A program made the translations under genes and the position numbers. Under the pieces are notes generated by a model. It searched no databases and was not told the DNA's origin. It saw only the letters and a list, made by a program, of their open reading frames with translations. A stretch of DNA of 64,000 nt from JAFAZJ01 sp050183765. GTDB lineage: Bacteria; Pseudomonadota; Alphaproteobacteria; Reyranellales; Reyranellaceae. Location of the stretch: contig JBFXAZ010000012.1 in assembly GCA_050183765.1 (NCBI GenBank), positions 1 through 64,000 on the forward strand, in the 5' to 3' direction. Shown piece by piece: positions 1-9,331 of the stretch (the first letter of the stretch is position 1; each line of letters opens with the position of its first letter).

Positions 1-113
1 ATAACCCGGGCTACGACTTCAACGACGAGATCCTGCCGCTGGGCGCGTCCTACTGGGTCACCCTGGTCGAGCAACAGCTGGCCAAGGAGTCGCTGCGGCA
101 GGCGGCGGAGTAG
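1..113 (+). CDS. C-terminal end of M20-family amidohydrolase (hippurate hydrolase-like), partial
   Basis: Only the last 36 codons are in the window, ending at TAG 111-113. The tail reads NPGYDFNDEILPLGASYWV and resembles the C-terminus of M20D/HipO-type amidohydrolases, where a Y/F-DFND-E-LP-GA segment closes the catalytic domain. These enzymes are cytoplasmic metal-dependent hydrolases that cleave N-acyl amino acids. The assignment rests on this short motif alone, since the catalytic residues lie upstream of the window. The gene runs towards the minus-strand hydrolase that follows, whose stop lies only 14 bases away, so the two converge. Confidence 0.6.
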   Translation, partial: NPGYDFNDEILPLGASYWVTLVEQQLAKESLRQAAE

Positions 114-127
114 TCGGCGGCCGCCAT

Positions 128-1165
128 TCAGTTCGTCGCGCCGACGAGAGTGAATCGGCGCGGCGTGGCCGGGTCGGGCAGGCGGCCGGCGATGGTTCCC
201 TGATCGGCACCGGCCAGCAGCTGCTTGGCATCGTCCATCACCGCCGGCGTGCGGCGGATGAACCAGTGGTTCACCGGATCGTTGTCGGGCGGGCCGTTGC
301 GGAAGCGGTCGACCACGGGCGTGACGTCGACGGCGAAGATGTTCTCGAACAGCACGCGCATGTTGGCCGGCCCGCCGTGACCCAGGCGCGTGGTGTTGCC
401 CTTGTACTCGTCGCTGATGGTCAAGGCCCCGTCCGACCTGGTGTGATAGACGGTGATGGCGCGGGCTGCCGACGCCAGGGGCCGCAGTTCGTTGGCGAGC
501 GCATTGGCGTCGACATCGGCCGCCGCCAGCAGCACCTGATCGATCACCGCCGGCCGTTCGACTCCGGCCTCGCGCTCCTTCTGCAGGGCGACAATCGCGT
601 GCTGCAGGACGAGATTGCCCATGCTGTGGGCCACGAGATGCAGACGGCGCTCGCATTGCTGGCGCCGGCTGCGCAAATCGTCGAGCCAGCGGATGAAGAT
701 GTCGAGCACGCGCGCCAGCGCGCGGCCCGAGGGCTCGGCGCGCACGTCGCGATCCTCCCTGTACTTCCGGCCGCTGACGACGCCACACGATGCCCAGGAG
801 TAGAGGAACACGTGCTTGCCGAGTCCGACGGACAGCTCGGCCGCGCCCTGCAGGCTTTCGACGAAGGTGTTGCCGAATCCGTGAACCAGCACGACCATGT
901 CGCCGGCCGGCAGGGCGCCGATCTCCTTGAAGATGCGCTGGCTGCCGAAGGTCGCGTCGCCGCCCGGCCTGCCGACGGCGACCGACTCGGGCGCGACGTC
1001 GGGCGGGCGTTTGAGCGTGATCTTCTTGTCCTCGACCGACATCGTGGCGCGGCCGAAGCGCAGGTCCTGGCCGCCGACCATGCTGAAGGTGTTGTCGAAG
1101 CCGGTGATCGTCGGCGTGCCGACCGGCATGCGGTTCGTGGCGAAGAAGATCAGCTTGTCGACCAT
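128..1165 (-). CDS. Alpha/beta hydrolase of the DUF900 type
   Basis: 345 residues. Visible alpha/beta-hydrolase elements are the oxyanion strand VVLVHGFGNT near residue 90, the nucleophile elbow HLVAHSMGNLV near residue 180 (Ser in HSMGN), an acid candidate in LLAAADVDAN, and a late His in RLGHGGPANM. This order fits the DUF900 lipase/esterase-like family. No signal peptide is visible, so it is probably cytoplasmic, and the substrate is unknown. The ATG at 1165 is preceded by GGAGG at good spacing. It stands alone on the minus strand, with the insertion sequence beginning 87 bases upstream of its start, so the native promoter may have been shortened or replaced. Confidence 0.75.
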   Translation of the reverse strand: MVDKLIFFATNRMPVGTPTITGFDNTFSMVGGQDLRFGRATMSVEDKKITLKRPPDVAPESVAVGRPGGDATFGSQRIFKEIGALPAGDMVVLVHGFGNTFVESLQGAAELSVGLGKHVFLYSWASCGVVSGRKYREDRDVRAEPSGRALARVLDIFIRWLDDLRSRRQQCERRLHLVAHSMGNLVLQHAIVALQKEREAGVERPAVIDQVLLAAADVDANALANELRPLASAARAITVYHTRSDGALTISDEYKGNTTRLGHGGPANMRVLFENIFAVDVTPVVDRFRNGPPDNDPVNHWFIRRTPAVMDDAKQLLAGADQGTIAGRLPDPATPRRFTLVGATN

Positions 1166-1252
1166 GCTGGCCTCCGGGGTTTGCCGGTCTGCAGCCTATG
1201 GTCGAATTGCCGGTCTTGTCCAACAGCGGGCCGCGTGGCCCGGGAACGGCTA

Positions 1253-2094
1253 GGGTCCGTACTCAATAAGGGATTCCGCCGCGGCGAAGGAAATGATTCA
1301 AGTCTCGGAGAGGGTGGAGGCTTGGATGGCGAAGGTTTACTGGCTGGACGACGAAGAATGGTCACGGATCGAGCCGCTGCTGCCGCGCGGACGTCGGGGC
1401 GCGCGCGGTGTCGATGACCGGCGAGTGATCAGCGGCATCGTCCATATGCTGCGTAGCGGTGCGCGCTGGCGCGACTGCCCTGCGGTCTACGGGCCGTATA
1501 CGACGGTCTACAACCGGTTCAACCGGTGGAGCTGCCAAGGCATCTGGCTGGGCATGTTCGAGGCGCTGACCGGGCGCAGCCCGGTGATCGGCACCGGCTC
1601 GATCGACAGTACGCACGTCAAGGCGCACCGCTCGGCGGGTGGCGGAAAAGGGGGGCATTCGCCGAAGCCATTGGTCGCTCGCGCGGCGGGCGGACGACCA
1701 AGATCCACGCCCTGAGCGACACACGCGGCCGGCCCCGCGTCCTGTTGCTATCCCCAGGCAACACCAACGACATCACTATGGCCGCCGACCTCGTGCAGCG
1801 CGCCGGACGCTTGCGCCGCCTGCTCGCCGACAAGGGATACGACGCCAACAGCCTGCGTCAGCTCCTCGACCGCGCCGGCACCGAAGCCGTCATCCCCTCG
1901 ACAACCAGCCGCACCGTTCCAATCGCTTACGACAAACAGGCTTACCGACAGCGCAACCGCATCGAGCGTATGTTCTGTCGCCTCAAAGACTTCCGACGCG
2001 TCGCCACTCGCTACGACAAGCTCGCCGCCAACTTCCTCTCAGGCGTTCTCATCGCCGCTGCCGTCCTCTGGTGGATCTAATTGAGTCCGGACCC
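1253..2094 (+). mobile_element. IS5-family insertion sequence, IS427-like group (842 bp)
   Basis: The ends are imperfect inverted repeats: left GGGTCCGTACTCAAT, and right, read inward on the opposite strand, GGGTCCGGACTCAAT, with one mismatch in 15. The element is flanked on both sides by TA (1251-1252 and 2095-2096), consistent with a short TA target duplication. The flanking C and G extend the symmetry to CTAG. Length, terminal GGG, short target and a transposase in two overlapping frames fit the IS427 group of IS5. Both ends and all DDE motifs are present, so the copy looks intact. It sits exactly at the stop codon of the neighbouring S41 protease gene. Confidence 0.88.
1326..2080 (+). CDS. 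IS5/IS427-type DDE transposase, made by -1 frameshift
   Basis: Two overlapping frames form one transposase. The first part starts at ATG 1326 (GGAGG seven bases upstream), carries the N-terminal YWLDDEEWSRIEPLLP region and the first catalytic Asp in IDSTHVKAHR. In its own frame it runs on to a stop at 1715. The second frame, lower by one base, continues with GRSRGGRTTKIHAL, the second Asp in LADKGYDAN and the Glu in RNRIERMFCRLKDFRR, ending at 2080. The A4G6 run at 1646-1655 lies where the two frames join and is the obvious slip site. Such -1 frameshifting is normal for this IS group, so the element need not be broken. The joined product is about 251 residues. Confidence 0.85.
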
Positions 2095-3701
2095 TAGCGC
2101 CGCTCGGCGATGGCGCCCGCGGCGTAGTTCAGGGCGCGGGCATAGAGCGGCCGATCGTGCAGCAGGCGCTCGGCGAGCTCGATGTCCTTGGCCGGCATGT
2201 CGTCGACCGGCGGGCAGGTGGCGCGCAGGCGGCTGACACGGTCAGGCGGCAGCTTCTTGGTAGCGTGCCACTCGGCCATGGTCGTGCGCACCGCCTGGGC
2301 GCGCGCGTCGAGCTCGCCCGGCAGCGCGTCGGGTCCGCCGAAGCGCGCGGTGCACACCGTCGGCAGGACCCCCAGCTCGTGCCAGGCGTAGCCCGACGGC
2401 GCGTGCATGCGCGACCAGGTCAAAGTGAGCTCGCCCTCGTTGGGCAGGCGCACCACGGTCTGCACGGTGCCCTTGCCGTAGGAGGCGCTGCCGACCAGGA
2501 TCGCGCGACCGCGATCCTGCAGGGCGGCGCCGACGATCTCGGCCGCCGAGGCCGAGCGGCCGTTCATGATCGCCACGATCGGCACGCCATCAAGCAGCGC
2601 GCCGTTGCCGGAGCGGAATGTCTGGCGGCTGTCGGGATGGCGGCCGTTGGTGGTCAGCAGCAATCCGTTGTCGAGAAACAGCTCGGAAACCGAGATCGCC
2701 TGGTCGAGCAGCCCGCCGGGGTTGCCGCGCATGTCGAGGATGATGCCGGTGAGCGAGCCGGGCGGCTCGGCCTTGAGCCTCAACAGCGTGGCGCGCAACG
2801 CGTCCGTCGTGCCGCTGTTGAAGCCGGTGAGCTTGATCACCGCGACGTCGCCGCGCTGCTCCATGGAGACGGTGGTCGGGATGATCAGCTGGCGGCGCAG
2901 CGTGAAGGTGAATTCGCTGGTGTCCGACGGGCGGAAGACCGTGACCGAGACCGGCTCGCCGATGCGGCCGCGCAGGGTGCGCACGACGTCGCGCATCGGC
3001 TTGCCGGTGACGCGCTCGTTGTTGACGCCGACGATGCGGTCGCCCGGCAGGATGCCGGCGGCGGCGGCCGGCGCGCCGTCCTGCACCGAGGTGACGACGG
3101 TGGTGTCGTTCTCGGCCTGGACGGTCACGCCGATGCCGCCGGCGCCCTCGCGGTTGAAGCGGTTGTCGCGCGCCTCCTGCGGATCGGAATAGCGCGAGTT
3201 CTTGTCGAGATGCTTGGTGGTGGCGTCGAGCGCGGCCTTGACCACGCGATCGCGCGTGGCGTCCTTCATCAGCGGCGTCGCCTCGGTCAGCAGCTCGACC
3301 ATCTCCGCGGCGACGTCTGCCCAGGCGCGCGAATCGTGCGGCGAGCCCGGCGTGGCGCGCTCGAGCAGCACCCGATCGCCGGCGCTCAGCCGCAAGGTGG
3401 CGCCCAGATCGTCGAGCCGCAGCTGCGGGTCGAGCGCCGCCGCGCCGCGCACCGTCTCGACGGTGAGGACGTGGAAATCGCGATCCTCGATGTAGCGGTC
3501 GGCGATGGCGCGATAGCTCGCCAGCATCACCCGGGCGGCCGATACGTCGCGGCCGGGCATGGCGATGGCCGGCAGCGGCACGGTACCGTCGGCCGACAGG
3601 CAGGAGGCAACCCCGGCCGCCGCGATCAGGATCGCCACGGTCCGCCACACTTTGCGAGCCCGCCCAACGGGGCTCAGCGATCTACGCTGGATTTCCGACA
3701 T
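2094..3701 (-). CDS. S41-family C-terminal processing peptidase, PDZ-containing lipoprotein
   Basis: 535 residues. A signal peptide ends in a lipobox (GVASC, Cys34), so the protein is probably a lipoprotein of the periplasmic side. A PDZ domain covers roughly residues 190-265 (GIGVTVQ, GILPGDRIVGVN). The catalytic S41 domain shows DMRGNPGGLLD, then NGRSASAAEIV with the likely nucleophile Ser385, and SYGKGTVQT with the general base Lys410. The spacing is that of Ser/Lys CtpA/Prc proteases, which trim C-termini of periplasmic proteins. The insertion sequence ends inside its TAG stop (2094-2096), yet the stop is regenerated and the reading frame is unchanged. Downstream transcription would now enter the IS. 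Confidence 0.88.
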   Translation of the reverse strand: MSEIQRRSLSPVGRARKVWRTVAILIAAAGVASCLSADGTVPLPAIAMPGRDVSAARVMLASYRAIADRYIEDRDFHVLTVETVRGAAALDPQLRLDDLGATLRLSAGDRVLLERATPGSPHDSRAWADVAAEMVELLTEATPLMKDATRDRVVKAALDATTKHLDKNSRYSDPQEARDNRFNREGAGGIGVTVQAENDTTVVTSVQDGAPAAAAGILPGDRIVGVNNERVTGKPMRDVVRTLRGRIGEPVSVTVFRPSDTSEFTFTLRRQLIIPTTVSMEQRGDVAVIKLTGFNSGTTDALRATLLRLKAEPPGSLTGIILDMRGNPGGLLDQAISVSELFLDNGLLLTTNGRHPDSRQTFRSGNGALLDGVPIVAIMNGRSASAAEIVGAALQDRGRAILVGSASYGKGTVQTVVRLPNEGELTLTWSRMHAPSGYAWHELGVLPTVCTARFGGPDALPGELDARAQAVRTTMAEWHATKKLPPDRVSRLRATCPPVDDMPAKDIELAERLLHDRPLYARALNYAAGAIAERR

Positions 3702-3807
3702 TTCCCCACACGCGCCGCCGGTCGCCGGTCAAGGCGGCGCCGCTATCGGAGGCACTCTAGCATAGCCATCCGGCCGAGCCACCCGGCAAGAGAACGACGC
3801 ACCCGAT

Positions 3808-4212
3808 CTATCGCGGCTTGAAGCGCAGGGCCCACAGCAGCCCGATGGTCGCGCCCTTGATGCGTGGCAGCAGCGCCAGGCTGAGCAGCAGCGAGGCGGG
3901 GATCCAGGCCAGGGCATGCACCCACAGCGAGGGCGACCAGGTCCGCTCGACCATCAGCACCAGCGGCACGATGATGTGGCCGATGGCGAAGATGGTGAAA
4001 TAGGCGGGCGCATCGTCGGCGCGGAACGGCTCGAGGTCCTCGCCGCAGCTGGCGCAGGTCGAAACCATCTTGAGATAGGCGCGGAACAGGGTCGGCTCGC
4101 CGCAGCGCGGGCAGCGGCTGCGCCAGCCGCGCCACATGGCCGTCGAGCGATCACGCGGTTCGCCATCATCGGTGGGAATCGGCGGCGCGACGGGTTCCAA
4201 GCTGGGCGACAT
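3808..4212 (-). CDS. DUF983 family protein
   Basis: 134 residues. An N-terminal zinc-ribbon-like pair CPRCGE...CASCGED (about residues 33-57) is followed by two hydrophobic segments (YFTIFAIGHIIVPLVLMV and WIPASLLLSLALLP), so this is a small inner-membrane protein with a cytoplasmic metal-binding head. That is the DUF983 architecture; the molecular role is unknown. It lies 77 bases downstream of rnr on the same strand, the order often seen in alphaproteobacteria (topA-rnr-DUF983), so co-transcription is likely. The ATG at 4212 was chosen because the conserved part starts soon after it, although the frame stays open far upstream through rnr. Confidence 0.8.
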   Translation of the reverse strand: MSPSLEPVAPPIPTDDGEPRDRSTAMWRGWRSRCPRCGEPTLFRAYLKMVSTCASCGEDLEPFRADDAPAYFTIFAIGHIIVPLVLMVERTWSPSLWVHALAWIPASLLLSLALLPRIKGATIGLLWALRFKPR

Positions 4213-4289
4213 GGCGCAAAGATATGCCGGCGGCCGCGCCGAACCATCGCGACCTGTTGTCTCGCGTGGCGGCTTGCCGCGCAACGCTG

Positions 4290-6563
4290 CTAGCGACGGC
4301 GACCGCGCTTGACGCCCGGCGGCTTGCCCGGGCGATTGGCCATGCGCCGTCCGGGTGCGCGCGTGGCGTCCGCGCCGCGCGGCGCGGGACGAACCGAAGG
4401 CGCGCCGCCCACCTTCTCGATCAGCTCGAAGACCAGGCTGCCGGTGGCGATGTCGCATTCGCGCAGCCTCACGACCAGCGCGTCGCCCAGGCGATAGGTG
4501 ATGCCGCTGCGTCCGCCGACCAGCGCCTGGCCCGGCTCGTCGTGACGGAAATACTCGCTGCCCAGCGTCTTGATCGGGATCAGGCCCTGCGCGCCGCTGT
4601 CCTCCAGCGCCACGAACAGGCCGAAGCGTGTCACGCCCGAGACGCGCGCATCGAAGCTCGCGCCGACGCGCTCGCTCATGTAGGCGGCCATGTAGCGGTC
4701 CATCGCCGCGCGCTCGGCCGCCACGGCGCGCCGTTCGCACTGGGAGATATGCTCGCCCATCTCGGCGAAGGCGGCGCCTTCGGCATGCGCCAGCCCGCCT
4801 TCGCCCAGGCGCAGCGCGGCGATCAGGCCGCGATGCACCAGCAGGTCGGCGTAGCGGCGGATCGGCGAGGTGAAATGCGCGTAGCGACGCAGGGCCAGGC
4901 CGAAATGGCCGATATTGTCGGGGCTGTAGATCGCCTGGCTCTGGCCGCGCAGGATGGTCTCGCTGACCAGCCGTTCGTGGGGCGAGCCCGAGGCCTTCTC
5001 CAGTGCGCGTGCAAAATCCTTCGGCCGCAGGTTGAGGCCCGGCGGCAGCCCGATGCCCAGCGAGCCGAGGAACTGGCGCAGCGATTCGAGCTTCAGCGGA
5101 TCGGGCTTGTCGTGCACGCGGTACATGCAGGGCATGTGGCGCTGCTCCAGCGTCTCCGCCGCCGCGACGTTGGCCAGGATCATGAACTCCTCGATCAGCT
5201 TGTGGCTGTCGAGGCGCTGGCGCACGCCGAACTCGACGATCTGGCCCTTCTCGTCGAGTACCGCGCGCTTTTCGGGCAGGTCGAGGTCGAGCGTGCCGCG
5301 CGCGCGCCGGGCCGCGTCGAGCGCGGCATAGGCGCCGTAGAGCGGGGCCACGACGACGTCCATCAGCGGCTGCAGCTCCTCGTCGGGCCGGCCGTCGCGC
5401 GCCGCCTGCATGCGGTTGTAGGTCAGCCGCGCCGCCGAATGGATCATCGCGCGGTGGAAGCGGTGGCGCAGCATGCGGCCCTGCGCGTCGAGCCACATCT
5501 CGGCCACCATCACCGGCCGGTCTTCGCGCGGGCGCAGCGAGCACCAGCCGTTGCTGAGCTCCTCCGGCAGCATCGGCACGACGCGGTCGGGGAAGTAGAC
5601 CGAGTTGCCGCGGCGATAGGCGTCGCGATCCAGGGCGTCGTCGGAACGCACGTACCAGGCGACGTCGGCGATCGCGACCATCAGGCGCCAGCCGCCCTGG
5701 TTGTCGGCGGCGCCGTCGGGCTCGGCGAAGACCGCGTCGTCGAAATCGCGCGCATCCTCGCCGTCGATGGTGACGAAGGGCACCGCGCGCAGGTCGAGGC
5801 GGTTGCCCATGGGCGCGCCGCTGCATTCGGCGGCCTGGTCGAGAGCGGCCTGCGCGAACTCGACCGGGATGTCGTTGGCGGCGATGGCGATCAGGCTGAC
5901 CGTGCGCGGCTCGAACAGCGAGCCGACGCGCTCGACGACACGGCCGCGTCGCGCCAGCGGGCCGCCCAGCTGCTCGACCCAGACGACGTCGTTGGGCTGC
6001 GCCTCGCCGCGCGCGGCGGCGTCGATGGCGATCTCGAAGCGCAGCTTGCGGTCTGTCGGGCGCACGACACCGGGACCGCGCTTCTCGGTCGCCGATTCGA
6101 AGACGCCGAGGAGGCGGCGCGGGCCGGCGCCGACCTTGCGCACGATCTTCGCCTCGTAACGATTGGCGCCGCGCTTCTTCAGCGACACCAGCAGCCGGTC
6201 GCCGGCGCCGGGCGCGGCGTGATCGGTCGAGGGCAGCAACACGATCTCCGGCGGCGGCGCGCCGTCGTCGGGATTCCACCGCGCCGGTTTGGCCTGCACG
6301 TCGCCGTCGGCGTCGGGCCCGATCACCTCGACGACGAGGAACTCGGGCAGGGCGTCGGGTGCCATCAGCTCGCGCCGCGTGCCGCGGCTCACCGAACCGT
6401 CGGCGCGCAGATCGCGCAGCAGCTGCTTGAGGGCGATACGATCGGCGCCCTTCACATTGAAGGCCTTAGCGATCTCGCGCTTGCCGACGGGAACGGGACT
6501 CTCGCGGATGAAGCGCAACACGTCATCGCGCGAGGGAAGGGGAACGGGAGTCTTCTTGTTCAA
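4290..6563 (-). CDS. rnr: Ribonuclease R
   Basis: 757 residues, a normal length for RNase R. In order: a winged-helix-like N-terminus, cold-shock/OB domains, the RNB catalytic domain with the Asp cluster in IDGEDARDFDDAVF near residue 270, a second signature (SPIRRYADLLVHRGL) near 560, a C-terminal S1 domain (GLIPIKTLGSEYF) and a short basic tail RPGKPPGVKRGRRR. RNase R is a processive 3'-to-5' exoribonuclease that degrades structured RNA and acts in tmRNA-linked and rRNA quality control. It starts 21 bases downstream of the topA stop, so the two are almost certainly co-transcribed. Confidence 0.95.
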   Translation of the reverse strand: MNKKTPVPLPSRDDVLRFIRESPVPVGKREIAKAFNVKGADRIALKQLLRDLRADGSVSRGTRRELMAPDALPEFLVVEVIGPDADGDVQAKPARWNPDDGAPPPEIVLLPSTDHAAPGAGDRLLVSLKKRGANRYEAKIVRKVGAGPRRLLGVFESATEKRGPGVVRPTDRKLRFEIAIDAAARGEAQPNDVVWVEQLGGPLARRGRVVERVGSLFEPRTVSLIAIAANDIPVEFAQAALDQAAECSGAPMGNRLDLRAVPFVTIDGEDARDFDDAVFAEPDGAADNQGGWRLMVAIADVAWYVRSDDALDRDAYRRGNSVYFPDRVVPMLPEELSNGWCSLRPREDRPVMVAEMWLDAQGRMLRHRFHRAMIHSAARLTYNRMQAARDGRPDEELQPLMDVVVAPLYGAYAALDAARRARGTLDLDLPEKRAVLDEKGQIVEFGVRQRLDSHKLIEEFMILANVAAAETLEQRHMPCMYRVHDKPDPLKLESLRQFLGSLGIGLPPGLNLRPKDFARALEKASGSPHERLVSETILRGQSQAIYSPDNIGHFGLALRRYAHFTSPIRRYADLLVHRGLIAALRLGEGGLAHAEGAAFAEMGEHISQCERRAVAAERAAMDRYMAAYMSERVGASFDARVSGVTRFGLFVALEDSGAQGLIPIKTLGSEYFRHDEPGQALVGGRSGITYRLGDALVVRLRECDIATGSLVFELIEKVGGAPSVRPAPRGADATRAPGRRMANRPGKPPGVKRGRRR

Positions 6564-6584
6564 TCCTGGTTCTTCATGGGTTGA

Positions 6585-9266
6585 TCAGGCGGCGTCCTTG
6601 GTCGGCGCCTTGGCCGACTTGGCGGCCGCCTTCTTCTTTGATTTCGCGCCCGCCTTCTTCGCCTTGGCGGCGGGCTGGGCCTGCGCCTCGGCGGCGGGCG
6701 CGGCCGCCTTCTTCTTCGCCGCGGCCTTGCCGCGCACCGGCTTCTTGCCGCCGCCGGCGGCGGCGCGCGCGGCGATCAGCGGCAGGGCCTGCTCCAGGGT
6801 CACGCTCTCGGGCGTGAGGTCCTTGGACAGAGTGGCGTTGACCTTGCCGTGCTTCACGTAGGGACCGTAGCGGCCGCTATAGACCTCGACCGGTTGCTGG
6901 TCGTCCGGGTGCGGACCCAGGGTGCGCAGCGGTGTCACGGCGGCTCGACCGCGACCGGGGCCCTTGGCCTCGGCCAGCAGCGCGACGGCGCGGTTCATGC
7001 CGATCGTCAGCACGTCCTCGTCGCCGGGGATCGACTTGTAGGTCGAGCCGTGGCGCACATAGGGACCGAAGCGGCCGATGCCGGCGACGATCGGCTGGCC
7101 GGTATCGGGGTGCGGCCCCAGGGTGCGCGGCAGCGCGAGGATCGCCAGCGCCTGCTCGAGCGTGACCTCGGTGGCGTTGTAGCCCTTGGGCAGCGAGGCT
7201 CGCTTGGGCTTGTCCTTGCCCTCGGGCTCGCCGAGCTGGGCATAGGCGCCGTAAGGCCCCTGGCGCACCGTTACCTGCTTACCGGTCTCGGGGTCCTCGC
7301 CCAGCACGCGCGGGCCTTCGAGCGCGCCCTCGTCGGCGTTGTCGTTGGCCACCGCCAGCTTGCGGGTGTAGCGGCACTCCGGATAGTTCGAGCAGCCGAT
7401 GAAGGCGCCGAACTTGCCGAGCTTCAGGTTGAGCCGGCCGGCGTTGCAGGCGGGGCAGCCGCGCGGATCCTTGCCGTCGGCGCGTTCCGGGAAGAAGTGC
7501 GGGCCCAGCTCCATGTCGAGCTGGTCGAGCACGTCCTTGACGCGCAGCTCCTTGGTGTCGTCGACCGCGCCCTTGAACTCGCGCCAGAACTCGCGCAGCA
7601 CCTCGCGCCAGTTGGCGTTGCCGCCGGAAATGTCGTCGAGCAGCTCCTCGAGATGGGCGGTGAAGCCGTACTCGACATAGCGGGTGAAGTAGCTCGACAG
7701 GAACGCGGTGACGATGCGGCCGCGGTCCTCGGGCACGAAGCGCTTGCGGTCGAGCTTCACGTAGTTGCGCGCCTGCAGCACCTCGATGATCGAGGCGTAG
7801 GTCGAGGGCCGGCCGATGCCGAGCTCCTCGAGCTTCTTCACCAGGCTGGCCTCGGAATAGCGCGGCGGCGGCTCGGTGAAATGCTGCTCGGCGAGCACGT
7901 CCTTGCGGGCGACCGCCTCGCCCTCGTTGACGTCGGGCAGGCGCGCGCCGTTCTCGTCCTCTTCATCGTCGCGGCCTTCCTCATAGAGCTTGAGGAAACC
8001 GTCGAACTTCAGAACCGAGCCGGTGGCGCGCAGGCGCACGTTCTTGTCGCCGGATTCGAGATCGACGGTGACCTGGTCGAACACCGCACTTTCCATCTGG
8101 CAGGCGACGGTGCGCTTCCAGATCAGCTCGTAAAGGCGCAGCTGGTCCTTGTCGAGGTGGCGCGCCAGCTCGTCGGGCGTGCGGAAGAGATCGGTGGGGC
8201 GGATCGCCTCGTGGGCTTCCTGCGCGTTCTTGACCTTGCTGGTGTAGAAGCGCGGCTTCTCCGGCACGTAGTCCTTGCCGTAGCGGCTGTCGATCAGCCG
8301 GCGCGTCTGGTCGCGCGCCTCGGGCGCCAGGTCGACACCGTCGGTGCGCATGTAGGTGATCAGGCCCACCGTCTCGCCGCCGATGTCGATGCCCTCGTAC
8401 AGACGCTGGGCGATGCGCATGGTGTGCGCGGCACCGAAGCCCAGCTTGCGCGAGGCCTCCATCTGCAGGCTCGAGGTGATGAAGGGCGGCGGCGGGTTGC
8501 GCCGGACCTGCCGACGATCGACGCCGACCACCGTGAAGGCGCGGTGCTCGATCTGCTCCTTGGCGGCCAGCGCCTGGGCCTCGGTCGCGATGTCGAACTT
8601 GTCGAGCTTCTGGCCGTTGAGATGGGTCAGCCGCGCCTTGAACGCCTGGCCGCGCGGCGTCTCGAAGAGGGCATCGAGCGTCCAGTACTCGCGCGCCTTG
8701 AACGCCTCGATCTCGGCCTCGCGCTCGCAGATCAGGCGCAGCGCCACCGACTGCACGCGGCCGGCCGAGCGGCTGCCCGGCAGCTTGCGCCACAGCACGG
8801 GCGAGAGCGTGAAGCCCACCAGATAGTCGAGCGCGCGGCGCGCCAGGTAGGCGTCGACCAGCGGCTGGTCGATGTCGCGCGGATGGGCGACGGCGTCCTG
8901 CACCGCCTGCTTGGTGATGGCGTTGAAGGCGACGCGGCGCACGGTCACGCCGGCCAGCACCTTCTTGTGGGCGAGGATGTCGCGCACATGCCAGGAGATC
9001 GCCTCGCCCTCCCGGTCGGGGTCGGTCGCCAGATAAAGAGTCTTGGCGCCCTTCACGGCATGGGCGATGTCGTTGACCCGCTTCTGCGACTGGGAGTCGA
9101 CCTCCCAGTCCATGGCGAAATCCTCGTCGGGGCGCACCGAGCCGTCCTTGGACGGCAGGTCGCGCACATGGCCGAAGCTGGCCAGCACCGTGAAGCCGGG
9201 GCCAAGATATTTGCCGATGGTCTTCGCCTTGGCCGGCGACTCGACGACGACGACGTTGCTGGTCAT
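6585..9266 (-). CDS. topA: DNA topoisomerase I
   Basis: 893 residues. The Toprim domain opens the protein (VVVESPAKAKTIGKYLG) and contains LATDPDREGEAISWH. The active-site Tyr lies in GLITYMRTDGVDL near residue 300. A C-terminal zinc-finger (CPACNAGRL...CSNYPECRY) is followed by repeated topoisomerase-C modules and a Lys/Ala-rich disordered tail (about residues 840-893), common in alphaproteobacterial TopA. The enzyme relaxes negatively supercoiled DNA by single-strand cleavage. It sits between dprA (65 bases upstream) and rnr (21 bases downstream), a likely operon. Confidence 0.96.
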   Translation of the reverse strand: MTSNVVVVESPAKAKTIGKYLGPGFTVLASFGHVRDLPSKDGSVRPDEDFAMDWEVDSQSQKRVNDIAHAVKGAKTLYLATDPDREGEAISWHVRDILAHKKVLAGVTVRRVAFNAITKQAVQDAVAHPRDIDQPLVDAYLARRALDYLVGFTLSPVLWRKLPGSRSAGRVQSVALRLICEREAEIEAFKAREYWTLDALFETPRGQAFKARLTHLNGQKLDKFDIATEAQALAAKEQIEHRAFTVVGVDRRQVRRNPPPPFITSSLQMEASRKLGFGAAHTMRIAQRLYEGIDIGGETVGLITYMRTDGVDLAPEARDQTRRLIDSRYGKDYVPEKPRFYTSKVKNAQEAHEAIRPTDLFRTPDELARHLDKDQLRLYELIWKRTVACQMESAVFDQVTVDLESGDKNVRLRATGSVLKFDGFLKLYEEGRDDEEDENGARLPDVNEGEAVARKDVLAEQHFTEPPPRYSEASLVKKLEELGIGRPSTYASIIEVLQARNYVKLDRKRFVPEDRGRIVTAFLSSYFTRYVEYGFTAHLEELLDDISGGNANWREVLREFWREFKGAVDDTKELRVKDVLDQLDMELGPHFFPERADGKDPRGCPACNAGRLNLKLGKFGAFIGCSNYPECRYTRKLAVANDNADEGALEGPRVLGEDPETGKQVTVRQGPYGAYAQLGEPEGKDKPKRASLPKGYNATEVTLEQALAILALPRTLGPHPDTGQPIVAGIGRFGPYVRHGSTYKSIPGDEDVLTIGMNRAVALLAEAKGPGRGRAAVTPLRTLGPHPDDQQPVEVYSGRYGPYVKHGKVNATLSKDLTPESVTLEQALPLIAARAAAGGGKKPVRGKAAAKKKAAAPAAEAQAQPAAKAKKAGAKSKKKAAAKSAKAPTKDAA

Positions 9267-9331
9267 CCAACCCTCGCGCCTGGGGGCGGCGCGGCTCCTG
9301 GGAACCGGTTTTCCGGAGCGATTTCAGCGGT

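Noticed and set aside
1526..1715. Transposase frames as two separate genes or a broken transposase
   Set aside because: The overlap, the A4G6 run and the split of DDE motifs match the programmed -1 frameshift of IS427-type elements.
3808..6279. Minus-strand frame continuous from the DUF983 gene through rnr
   Set aside because: Only the last 134 codons (from 4212) encode the DUF983 protein; the upstream part is an out-of-frame reading of rnr.
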